Positions 16,074 to 22,665 of a stretch of 24,602 bases of DNA are shown here, one piece after another. Source of the stretch: Oceanococcus sp041624435 (GTDB lineage: Bacteria > Pseudomonadota > Gammaproteobacteria > Nevskiales > Oceanococcaceae); assembly GCA_041624435.1 (NCBI GenBank), contig JBFJVB010000034.1, forward strand, positions 1 to 24,602, in the 5' to 3' direction. The notes under the pieces are model-generated. The model worked only from the letters and a program-made list of their open reading frames with translations. It did no database searches and was not told the origin of the DNA. The first letter of the stretch is position 1. Each line of letters starts with the position of its first letter. The position numbers and the translations under genes were made by a program.

Positions 16074-16912
16074 AGGATTTCCGCGACAAGGTGGCCGCGA
16101 TTACCGGTGCCGGTTCGGGCATGGGGCGCACCCTGGCCCTGAATCTGGCGGCGCAAGGCTGTCATCTGGCCCTGTCCGATGTGGATCAGCACGGTCTGGC
16201 CCAGACCCTGCGCCTGCTGGAGACTCAGGACGTGCGGGTCACCGGCGATCCGCTGGATGTGGCCAATCGCGAGGCGGTTTATGCCTGGGCCGACAAGGTG
16301 GTTGCGGATCACGGCAAGGTGAATCTGATTTTCAATAACGCCGGTGTGGCCCATGCCAGCACGATTGCACAGATGGATTATGACCAGCTGGAATGGATCA
16401 TCAACATCAATCTGTGGGGGGTGATCTTTGGTACCAAGGCCTTCCTGCCGCATCTGGAAGCGTCAGGGGAAGGCCACATCATCAATACCTCCAGCCTGTT
16501 CGGGCTCTGCGCTCAGCCCACCATGGCGTCCTACAACATCACCAAATTTGCGGTGCGTGGCTTTACCGAGTCCCTGCGCCAGGAACTGGAGCTGCAGGGT
16601 TCCTGTGTCAGCGCGACCAGCGTGCATCCGGGCGGAATCAAGACCAACATTGCCAGGGCCAGCAGGATGGACCCCAGCGTTGAGGCACTGACCGGTCAGT
16701 CGCAGGCCGAAGGCGTGAAGGAATTCGAAAAGCTGTTCATCACCTCGGCGGACAAAGCGGCCAGGGTGATGCTGCAGGCGGTGCGTCGCAACAAGCGGCG
16801 GGTGGTGATCGGACCGGATGCCAAGCTGCTCGACGTGATCGTGCGGCTGTTTCCGTCGGCGTATCAGCGCCTGGTCCTTTTCGGCTTCCGGAAGAAGCTC
16901 AGCAAGCGTTAA
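16070..16912 (+). CDS. Short-chain dehydrogenase/reductase (SDR), BVMO partner
   Basis: A 280-residue classical SDR. The cofactor motif TGAGSGMG is at 12-19 and NNAG at 89-92. The catalytic Ser is in NTSSLFG (141/142) and YNITK gives Y155 and K159. D37 and D39, in LSDVDQ after the second strand, favour NAD(H) over NADP(H). The gene begins inside the end of the BVMO gene (ATGA overlap), so the two products are made together. The natural reading is that the SDR oxidises a secondary alcohol to the ketone that the monooxygenase then converts to an ester, or handles the alcohol released afterwards. No esterase or lactonase gene follows directly, so the hydrolysis step would have to be encoded elsewhere. 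The substrate is not deducible. Confidence 0.92.
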   Translation: MKDFRDKVAAITGAGSGMGRTLALNLAAQGCHLALSDVDQHGLAQTLRLLETQDVRVTGDPLDVANREAVYAWADKVVADHGKVNLIFNNAGVAHASTIAQMDYDQLEWIININLWGVIFGTKAFLPHLEASGEGHIINTSSLFGLCAQPTMASYNITKFAVRGFTESLRQELELQGSCVSATSVHPGGIKTNIARASRMDPSVEALTGQSQAEGVKEFEKLFITSADKAARVMLQAVRRNKRRVVIGPDAKLLDVIVRLFPSAYQRLVLFGFRKKLSKR

Positions 16913-16997
16913 AACGCACCATTTCAGGCGGGTAGCAACGCGACCGAATCGAGGGTTGGCCAGGGCGTGTCGCTGTCATGAGTCGCAGCGCTTATGG

Positions 16998-17019
16998 TAT
17001 GTTACTCCTTAGTTACATA
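16998..17019. promoter_or_regulatory. 22-bp near-perfect palindrome upstream of the nitronate monooxygenase gene
   Basis: The arms read TATGT-n-ACT and AGT-n-ACATA around a 4-base centre (CCTT), with 8 of 11 positions per half matching. It lies 20 bases before the start codon and directly upstream of the ribosome site, and TATGTT at its left edge could itself be a -10 box. Size and symmetry suit a TetR- or MarR-type operator. Its sequence differs from the TGACA-type palindrome at 14.5 kb, so a different regulator is likely. Confidence 0.6.
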
Positions 17020-17039
17020 AAGATCAGGAGCATCGATTC

Positions 17040-18032
17040 ATGGCTTTGCCGGAATTTTTGAACAGCCGCTTACGGCTGCCAGTGGTGGGTTCGCCCATGT
17101 TTATCGTGTCGGGCCCGGAGCTGGTGATCGCGCAGTGCAAGGCGGGGATTGTCGGTTCGTTTCCATCGCTCAATGCGCGTCCAGCCGGTATGTTTGAAAC
17201 CTGGCTCCAGCGGATTGAACAGGAGCTGGACGCCCACAATCAGGCCCACCCGGATGCGCCGGCCGCACCGTTTGCAGTCAACCAGATCGTGCACAAGTCC
17301 AATGCCCGTCTGGAGCAGGATCTGGAATTGTGCGTGAAATACAAAGTGCCGATCGTGATCACTTCGCTGGGTGCGCGAGTGGATGTGAACGAGGCCGTTC
17401 ACTCCTATGGCGGGATTGTGCTGCATGACATCATCAATCAGAAATTTGCCCACAAGGCGATTGAAAAGGGCGCCGACGGCCTGATCGCGGTCGCCAGTGG
17501 CGCAGGCGGGCACGCCGGGGGGCTGTCGCCGTTCGCGCTGATCCAGGAAATCCGTCAGTGGTTTGATGGCCCGTTGCTGCTGTCGGGCAGTATCGCGACC
17601 GGCGATGCGGTCCTGGCCGCTCAGGCCATGGGCGCGGACCTGGCCTACATCGGCAGCCCGTTCATCGCCACCCAGGAAGCCAATGCGGTGGCCGATTACA
17701 AACAGATGATCGTGGACTGCAACGGTGAAGATATCGTCTACACCAATCTGTTCACCGGTGTGCACGGCAATTATCTGCGGCCCTCGATCAGCCGGGCGGG
17801 CATGGATCCGGACCGTCTGCCGCAGGGCGATGTCACCACGATGGATTTTTCCAGCGCCGAGGCGATGGAGGATGCCAAGGCCTGGAAGGACATCTGGGGT
17901 TGTGGCCAGGGCATCGGGGCGATCAAGGACATTCCGTCCGCCGGCGACTACATTGCGCGCTTGCAGCGCGAGTATGCGCAAGCTCGTGCGCGCCTGCTCG
18001 GTGAGCCCCGCAGCCAGGCGAAAGCGGCCTGA
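17040..18032 (+). CDS. Nitronate monooxygenase (2-nitropropane dioxygenase-like), FMN-dependent
   Basis: A 330-residue TIM-barrel flavoprotein oxidising alkyl nitronates to carbonyl compounds and nitrite, protecting against nitro compounds such as 3-nitropropionate or allowing their use. It has the N-terminal LPVVGSPMFIVSGPELVIA and GIVGSFPSLNARP, the phosphate/FMN region, ASGAGGHAGG (152-161) with the catalytic-type His at 158, LLLSGSIATGDAVLAAQAMGAD (180-200), and IGSPF. A CAGGAG ribosome site lies 9 bases before the ATG, and a palindromic operator precedes it. It follows the BVMO-SDR operon on the same strand after 127 bases but appears to have its own promoter. Members of this family sometimes act as other FMN oxidoreductases (enoyl reductases), so the exact reaction is likely but not certain. 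Confidence 0.88.
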   Translation: MALPEFLNSRLRLPVVGSPMFIVSGPELVIAQCKAGIVGSFPSLNARPAGMFETWLQRIEQELDAHNQAHPDAPAAPFAVNQIVHKSNARLEQDLELCVKYKVPIVITSLGARVDVNEAVHSYGGIVLHDIINQKFAHKAIEKGADGLIAVASGAGGHAGGLSPFALIQEIRQWFDGPLLLSGSIATGDAVLAAQAMGADLAYIGSPFIATQEANAVADYKQMIVDCNGEDIVYTNLFTGVHGNYLRPSISRAGMDPDRLPQGDVTTMDFSSAEAMEDAKAWKDIWGCGQGIGAIKDIPSAGDYIARLQREYAQARARLLGEPRSQAKAA

Positions 18033-18115
18033 TAGGCGTTCAAACCGGCGGCATCGCATAGACGGCAGGAGAAGCTGCGGCTGCGAGTGGCTTACTGGGT
18101 TTGTTTCGATGCCCT

Positions 18116-18192
18116 TTCGCGAGCTGGCTACGCGGCGCTCGCTCCTACGGTAGATCGGGGGCAGGGCTGTAGGAGCAGCTTAAGACGCGAAT
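18116..18192. repeat. REP doublet, copy 1 (between NMO and GNAT-nitrilase genes)
   Basis: A reverse-oriented REP (TTCGCGAGC stem, ending GCTCGCTCCTAC) is followed by a GGTAGATCGGGG spacer and a forward GTAGGAGC head with a degenerate stem ending CGCGAAT. Heads point inward, unlike the 24-kb REPINs. The same unit recurs 108 bases downstream. Together the two copies fill most of the 322-base gap between the flanking genes. Confidence 0.75.
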
Positions 18193-18223
18193 GGCACGGC
18201 GGGCTGCTAGTTCTTCAGCCCCC

Positions 18224-18297
18224 TTCGCGACCTGGCTTCGCGGCGCTCGCTCCTGCGGTAGATCGGGGCCAGGGCTGTAGGTGTGGCTGGCGCGAAT
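18224..18297. repeat. REP doublet, copy 2
   Basis: A direct repeat of the preceding unit offset by 108 bases: TTCGCGACC stem, GCTCGCTCCTGC, GGTAGATCGGGG spacer, GTAGGTG head and CGCGAAT end. It carries scattered substitutions and a 3-base length change near the end. Both copies share the spacer, so they probably arose by duplication of the whole doublet. It ends about 57 bases before the next start codon. Confidence 0.72.
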
Positions 18298-18354
18298 CGC
18301 GTGGTCAGGAAAATTTCCACACCCGGGCCGCGGCGGCGCTCTACACTACGACGT

Positions 18355-19905
18355 ATGACTAAACACAAACTGCTGATTCGGCCTGCCACCAAGAAGGATC
18401 TGGTGCAGATTCACCGCCTGGTGGGCAAGGTCTACCCGGGGCCCGGCGGCTACACCCGAGAGCAGATACGCGGCCAGCTCAACCACTTTCCGGCTGGGCA
18501 GCTGGTGGCCGACTACGATGCGCAGATCGTGGGCTACTGCGCGAGTTTGCGCATTGACGGCGATCGCGCCCTGACCCCGCATACCTGGGCGGGCATCACC
18601 GGTGGCGGGTTCGGCAGCACGCACGACCCGGACGGGGAGTATCTCTACGGTTACGAGGTCTGTGTCGATCCGGAATTCCGCGGCTTGAAGCTGGGAGAAC
18701 GCCTGTACTCGGCCCGCCGTGCCCTGTGTGTGGAGCTCAATCTCAAGGGCATCGTGTTTGGTGGACGGATGCCAAGCTTTGCGCGCAGGTCCCGGGAATT
18801 TGCGTCTGCGGCGGATTTCGCCCTAGCCGTGGCCGATCGCCGTTTGCGCGACCCGGTGATCAGTTTCCAGTTGCGGCAGGGTTTCGAGCTGATCGGCATC
18901 ATGCCGGATTACCTGCCCTCCGATGCCGAATCCAAGGGCTATGCCACCCACATGTTGTGGCGCAATCCGGCACAGGAGGACCTGCTCACCACCGCCATTA
19001 CCGCGCCGGACCGGCCGCCGGACGTGGTGCGCATCGCGGTCGTGCAGTACCAGCAACGGCGCATCGAGTCCTTCGAAGATTTCTCCCGAATCTGCGGTTA
19101 CTTCGTGGACACGGTCGCCGACAATAAGAGCGATTTCGTGGTCTTTCCCGAGTACTTTGCGATTCAGCTGCTGTCGATCGAGAACGAGGCCCTGAGCCCG
19201 CGCGAGTCCATGCTGCGCATGGCGGAGTACAACGATCAGATCGAGGAACTGTTTCAGGGTCTGGCGATTCGCTACAACGTCAATATCATTGGCGGTTCCC
19301 ATCCGGTGCTGACCGCGGACGGACGTCTGCTCAATATGGCCCACGTGTTCCTGCGCGATGGTTCGGTATTCGAACAGCCCAAGCTGCATCCCACGCCGGG
19401 CGAACGTTACTGGTGGCAGATCGAAGGCGGAGACTACCTGCGCGCGATCGAGACTGACAGCGGAACCATCGGGGTGCTGATCTGCTATGACGCGGAGTTC
19501 CCCGAGCTGGCCCGTCACCTGGTCGATCAGGGTGCGGACATCATTTTCGTGCCGTACTCAACCGAAGAGCGCCAGGCCCATCTGCGGGTACGTTACAGCT
19601 GCCACGCCCGGGCGATCGAGAATCAGATTTACGTCGCGACCGCGGGCAATGTCGGTAATCTGCCCCGGGTCCAGAACATGGACATCCACTATGCCCAGAG
19701 CGCGATCCTGACGCCCTGTGATTTCCCCTTCGCTCGGGATGGGATCGCCGCCCAATGCACCGAGAACAGCGAGATGCTGGCCTTTGCCGACCTGAACCTG
19801 GAGCAACTGCGCTCGGCGCGTCAATACGGCACGGTGCAGAATCTCAAGGATCGCCGGCACGATCTGTTCGGGGTGAACTGGCGCGGGCCTTCGGCGCCGG
19901 ATTAA
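18355..19905 (+). CDS. Bifunctional GNAT acetyltransferase-carbon/nitrogen hydrolase (nitrilase) fusion
   Basis: A 516-residue two-domain protein. Residues 5-205 form a GNAT N-acyltransferase fold (IRPATKKDLVQIHRLV; acetyl-CoA region VCVDPEFRGLKLGERLYSARR at 102-122). Residues 225-505 are a nitrilase-superfamily amidohydrolase with the complete Glu-Lys-Cys triad: E266 in VVFPEYF, K343 in PKLHPTPGER and C377 in GVLICYDAEFPE. Fused proteins of this type are known in bacteria, but their substrate is generally not established. The two domains could acylate and deacylate, or hydrolyse an amide and transfer a group, in one pathway. The ATG at 18355 begins the GNAT fold; the open frame upstream runs through REP sequence and was not used. 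The gene stands alone and converges on the SRPBCC gene. No ribosome site is strong. Confidence 0.9.
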   Translation: MTKHKLLIRPATKKDLVQIHRLVGKVYPGPGGYTREQIRGQLNHFPAGQLVADYDAQIVGYCASLRIDGDRALTPHTWAGITGGGFGSTHDPDGEYLYGYEVCVDPEFRGLKLGERLYSARRALCVELNLKGIVFGGRMPSFARRSREFASAADFALAVADRRLRDPVISFQLRQGFELIGIMPDYLPSDAESKGYATHMLWRNPAQEDLLTTAITAPDRPPDVVRIAVVQYQQRRIESFEDFSRICGYFVDTVADNKSDFVVFPEYFAIQLLSIENEALSPRESMLRMAEYNDQIEELFQGLAIRYNVNIIGGSHPVLTADGRLLNMAHVFLRDGSVFEQPKLHPTPGERYWWQIEGGDYLRAIETDSGTIGVLICYDAEFPELARHLVDQGADIIFVPYSTEERQAHLRVRYSCHARAIENQIYVATAGNVGNLPRVQNMDIHYAQSAILTPCDFPFARDGIAAQCTENSEMLAFADLNLEQLRSARQYGTVQNLKDRRHDLFGVNWRGPSAPD

Positions 19906-19971
19906 GCGTCGCTGCGGGAGCTTGAAGTCAAGAGGGCCGCGCTGCAGTCTTCAGTGGATTGACCAGCTTCA

Positions 19972-20430
19972 TCACTGCGCGGCGGGAACATGATCGGCGA
20001 CAAGATTCAGTGATATGCCATGTTCAAGATAGGCTTTCAGGCCTGCGAGCACGAAGCTGAAGCCACCCATGGCATCGATAGCCTGGGCGACGGTCTGATC
20101 GTCGTCGCCGACAAATCCCCAGGCGGTTATCGTGACCAGGGTGGTTTGCTCGGACTGAGCGGAAAAGGTCCATTCAACCGGGCAGGGCGGGTCGCCCCAC
20201 TCGATCAGGATGCGTTGGTCCGGTTCCAGAGCAAAGACCCGCACCGGTGCTGACGCGCCGTACATTTCCCATTCCCAGACCAGTTCTGCGCCAGCCTCAA
20301 GCGGGCCGCTGCTCCTGGTGAACCAGAACCGGCAAGTGATCGCAGGGTCGACGAAGGCTTCGAACACCTGACTCACCGGTCTGCGAATCAACATCTGGAC
20401 CTTTGCCTTGGGCGCATGGTGTAACGGCAT
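19972..20430 (-). CDS. SRPBCC / AHSA1-like domain protein
   Basis: A 152-residue protein with the START-like hot-dog-helix fold. Family features are IRRPVSQVFEAFVDPAITCRFWF near the N-terminus, LEAGAELVWEWEMYG, ILIEWGDPP, TTLVTITAWGF, and a C-terminal helix ending in LKAYLEHG. These proteins bind hydrophobic ligands or act as Hsp90-cochaperone-like folds; specific functions are unknown. It lies 26 bases behind the YCII-domain gene on the same strand, a pairing that is common in bacteria, often near sigma factors of the ECF type, though none is seen here. The two are probably co-transcribed. Confidence 0.88.
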   Translation of the reverse strand: MPLHHAPKAKVQMLIRRPVSQVFEAFVDPAITCRFWFTRSSGPLEAGAELVWEWEMYGASAPVRVFALEPDQRILIEWGDPPCPVEWTFSAQSEQTTLVTITAWGFVGDDDQTVAQAIDAMGGFSFVLAGLKAYLEHGISLNLVADHVPAAQ

Positions 20431-20456
20431 GGGAACTCCCCGGATTGGCGTTCAGC

Positions 20457-20774
20457 TTAGCCCGGCATCTTGAGTAGCTCGGAAACCTCGAGCGAGCCGC
20501 CGACCTCCAGAAACGGGCAGGCCTTGCCCATGGCCAGTGCCGCCTCCATCGAATCGGCTTCGACGATGGTGTAGCCCGACATGCCGGTCGTGCCGCCGCT
20601 GCGGATGCTGCCATCGGCAGCGAGTGTGTGGGTGTTCTTGATCGGATTGGCCGGGCTGACCGCGGCGTCACCCAGGGAAGCCAGCCACGCCTTGTACTTG
20701 GCGAAATGTTGCTGAGCTTCCTCCGGGCTGGCAGGTGGATTGCCACCCAGGTAAGTCATCAGATACTGAGTCAT
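20457..20774 (-). CDS. YCII-related domain protein
   Basis: A 105-residue YCII/DGPF-type protein: MTQYLMTYLGG at the start, then the charged helix PEEAQQHFAKYKAWLASLGD and a Gly-rich hairpin, then GYTIVEADSMEAALAMGKACPFLEVGGSLEVSELL. The family has a ferredoxin-like dimeric fold with an unassigned, possibly enzymatic, role. The start was placed at 20774 because a strong AAGGAGAGG ribosome site sits just upstream; the open frame begins seven codons earlier without one. It is the upstream partner of the SRPBCC gene. Confidence 0.88.
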   Translation of the reverse strand: MTQYLMTYLGGNPPASPEEAQQHFAKYKAWLASLGDAAVSPANPIKNTHTLAADGSIRSGGTTGMSGYTIVEADSMEAALAMGKACPFLEVGGSLEVSELLKMPG

Positions 20775-20909
20775 GCCCACCTCTCCTTGGATCAAGCAGG
20801 CATTCTGCGTGACTTGCGCAGGGTTGGCCAGCTTGCGCTTCGGTTCGGGAATTGCGCAGGCCCGGTGGTTCTCGGGCTTGATTACACGCGCTGCGCTCAG
20901 GATGTTCGC

Positions 20910-21341
20910 TCAGGAAGCCTCCGTGCGGGGTGGATCATCCGGGTTGGCCGCAGTTGCCCGGTCTTCCCGACGCCGTCCCCGACTCGAGCGATGTTCGGCG
21001 CCTTCTTCGGCGTTCTCGCCGGGAACATCGGCCGGGTCGCGGCGCTCGCCCGGTTCCCGCCGATCCTCGTGCTCATTGAAACGACATTCGCAGCGGGCTT
21101 TATCGCAAGCCGCGACTGGCAGTTTCGGGGCTTCATTCCGCAGGTACCGATCGCCGACCAGCAACCAGACTGCCGAGCAGGCATCCAGACCAGGCTGAAT
21201 GCTCACGGATTCGAAGGCGGCGGTTTTGGCTGTAACAGCGTCCGCCCGGCCGAGTGCCGTTTGGTCTTCAGTGTTGCGCCGCCAAAGCCAGAAAACCGCG
21301 CCGAGGGCGAGGACGCTACCGAGCACAATCCAGACTGCCAT
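20910..21341 (-). CDS. Conserved membrane-anchored Cys-rich hypothetical protein
   Basis: A 143-residue protein with one N-terminal membrane helix (about 3-19, ending in WRR, so the remainder is probably cytoplasmic). A middle segment has four cysteines: C55 in GLDACSAVWLLVGDRYLR, and C79, C84 and C86 in ACDKARCECRF, followed by NEHEDRREPGERRD. The CxxxxCxC pattern with a trailing His/Asp-Arg-Arg segment is reminiscent of a small conserved hypothetical family in gammaproteobacteria, but no function is known to me. The C-terminal 45 residues are low-complexity and charged (Glu, Arg, Asp, Pro). The gene is alone, 135 bases before the YCII gene on the same strand. Metal binding or a redox role is possible, but inferred. 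Confidence 0.65.
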   Translation of the reverse strand: MAVWIVLGSVLALGAVFWLWRRNTEDQTALGRADAVTAKTAAFESVSIQPGLDACSAVWLLVGDRYLRNEAPKLPVAACDKARCECRFNEHEDRREPGERRDPADVPGENAEEGAEHRSSRGRRREDRATAANPDDPPRTEAS

Positions 21342-21523
21342 TTCTTTGTCTCGTTGGGGTCAGGGGCCGGAACCGTTCCGGCAACAGCCCGAAGATACCG
21401 AAATCCTGTGAAACTGCCGTGAACATGCGCTGCGCGGTTAAATCGTTTCGCAGCAGGCGCCCATGCCCGGTTGCCGCGGGTCTCCGTCTCCAGTGCAGGC
21501 GGCGGGACCGCTCTGCGGGCTGG

Positions 21524-22085
21524 CTAGTTTGGGGTGCACGGCTGTCGCGAATAAGCGAACTCGATTCGCTTCGTCCCACTGCCGTCAGGTCCTTCGATGG
21601 CCGCAATCAGGCCGGATTTGGACGAGGCCTGATAGCGGATGCTGGTCGGAAAGTCGTGTTCAGGATTGCTGAACACGACGCGGTTCGGGCCGATCTCAGT
21701 CATTTCGAAGGTGGCGGGGGCTTGCCCGGAAGGTGCAGCCTGCAGCGTCGTGTGGCCGTCCGCATCGGTGCGAATGACCATGAATTCATGCGCCACGGTC
21801 CTGCCCTGGCGGATGGTTCTGGCAACGCCCAACAGGGTGCCGCCGGCCGGCGCGGTCCAGAATTCTCCGGAACCGGGTTCAGCCGTCGCGCTGGCCCAGC
21901 ACCCACTGAGCCAGCCCAGGCTGTCTGCGCCCGCCCAGGCTGTCTGCGCCCGCAGTGGAGGCGGCGCGGGTGGCACTGCCCTGTGCGAGGCCGGCCGCTG
22001 CCAGCCCTGCGACGAGTGTGGCGAGCGCCAGAGCGCGCCTCGGGTGTAGCCTTACCCGGGGCGGCGATTCATTCCGGCCGCTCAT
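21524..22085 (-). pseudogene. DUF6265-family secreted protein, frameshifted by a 19-bp tandem duplication
   Basis: The body (about 150 residues) matches DUF6265: SLGWLSGCWASA, a Trp-rich EFWTAPAGGTLLGVARTIRQGRTVAHEFM, PSGQAPATFEM, and VFSNPEHDFPTSIRY. Its N-terminus lies in another frame: MSGRNESPPRVRLHPRR followed by a signal-peptide core LALATLVAGLAAAGLAQG and then AGADSLG. The same AGADSLG peptide is encoded again at the start of the body, because 19 bases are repeated in tandem. Removing one copy joins the signal peptide exactly to GWLSGCW in frame. As it stands, the signal-peptide frame runs into unrelated residues and stops at about 21879. The secreted function is unknown. A sequencing or assembly error is the alternative explanation. 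Upstream, a 13-codon ORF overlaps the start. Confidence 0.75.
21914..21951. repeat. Perfect 19-bp tandem duplication inside the DUF6265 gene
   Basis: The 19-base unit GCCCAGGCTGTCTGCGCCC occurs at 21914-21932 and again, immediately and without mismatch, at 21933-21951; the next two bases (GC) continue the period. Nineteen is not a multiple of three, so the extra copy shifts the reading frame of the host gene. Lack of divergence between copies suggests a recent event. Confidence 0.9.
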
Positions 22086-22123
22086 GGCGAAACCGCCGGC
22101 GTTAGGAAGTCTTGTTGCTCCAT
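22082..22123 (-). other. Possible 13-codon leader ORF overlapping the DUF6265 start
   Basis: A strong ribosome site (GGAGGAA, 7 bases upstream) serves an ATG at 22123 encoding MEQQDFLTPAVSP. Its TGA stop overlaps the ATG of the signal-peptide frame (ATGA). The downstream ATG has no good ribosome site of its own, so translation of the main gene may depend on this leader. Alternatively it marks a second, older frameshift at the true N-terminus. Confidence 0.45.
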
Positions 22124-22356
22124 CAGGTGCTTCCTCCAGGCGGGTGTGAGTTGTCGTGAATATACAGGCAGTCAAAGCCGTTTGGCTGGTCCGTGCGCGC
22201 TGATGGCGTACCCAACAGTCTTGAACCGAATCCTGCAGGCTAGTTTCATTCCGACCACAAGAATTTCACTTCGGCCAATTTAGTTTTTGCAGCAGAGGCG
22301 AAAACGCCCGATACGACAAGAGCAATATTTCCCAAATAACAGGGTAGGAGTGAGAC

Positions 22357-22665
22357 ATGAATGAGCTGCAACAACGACTTGAAGTGATACAGCTGTGCGA
22401 AACGCTGGCAATCGATGAGCGTGACCTCGTCGAGCGCTGTCTGGATCTGGGTTATGAAGAGCTGGCGGCCGAGGACAAGGGGCAGATTCGCCGCTTGTTG
22501 AATCGGCAGAGTGCGTCTCATTTTGGCGCCTTGCAGCGTTACCGCGAACGTCGAGCCGCACAACGAGGACCGATTGGACAGCCCACAAACCTGAGTGCTC
22601 GACGGGCGGGGCGGTCACGCCTTTCGGGACGTGACCGCAGTCAGCAACCTATAACTTCCAGTTGA
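22357..22665 (+). CDS. Small hypothetical protein, unrecognised
   Basis: A 102-residue ORF with a good ribosome site (TAGGAG, 6 bases before the ATG). The first 70 residues look like a real helical protein (LQQRLEVIQLCETLAIDERDL, then CLDLGYEELAAEDKGQIRRLLNRQ), acidic and leucine-rich. The last 30 are basic and low-complexity (SARRAGRSRLSGRDRSQQ) and are encoded partly by a perfect hairpin at 22611-22638, so the functional protein may end earlier in evolutionary terms. The 3' end overlaps the stop region of the convergent porin gene by 17 bases. No family is recognised; a small helical adaptor or DNA-binding role cannot be judged. Confidence 0.55.
   Translation: MNELQQRLEVIQLCETLAIDERDLVERCLDLGYEELAAEDKGQIRRLLNRQSASHFGALQRYRERRAAQRGPIGQPTNLSARRAGRSRLSGRDRSQQPITSS
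22611..22638. terminator. Perfect 9-bp-arm hairpin between convergent genes
   Basis: GCGGTCACG (22611-22619) and CGTGACCGC (22630-22638) pair across a 10-base loop. The hairpin lies 10 bases beyond the porin stop codon on the reverse strand and within the last codons of the forward small ORF. No T-run follows on either strand. It is placed where a bidirectional terminator would be expected. Confidence 0.55.

Noticed and set aside
21254..22105. 283-residue forward ORF
   Set aside because: It runs antisense through the Cys-rich gene and the DUF6265 gene, is Arg/Gly-rich and has no ribosome site.
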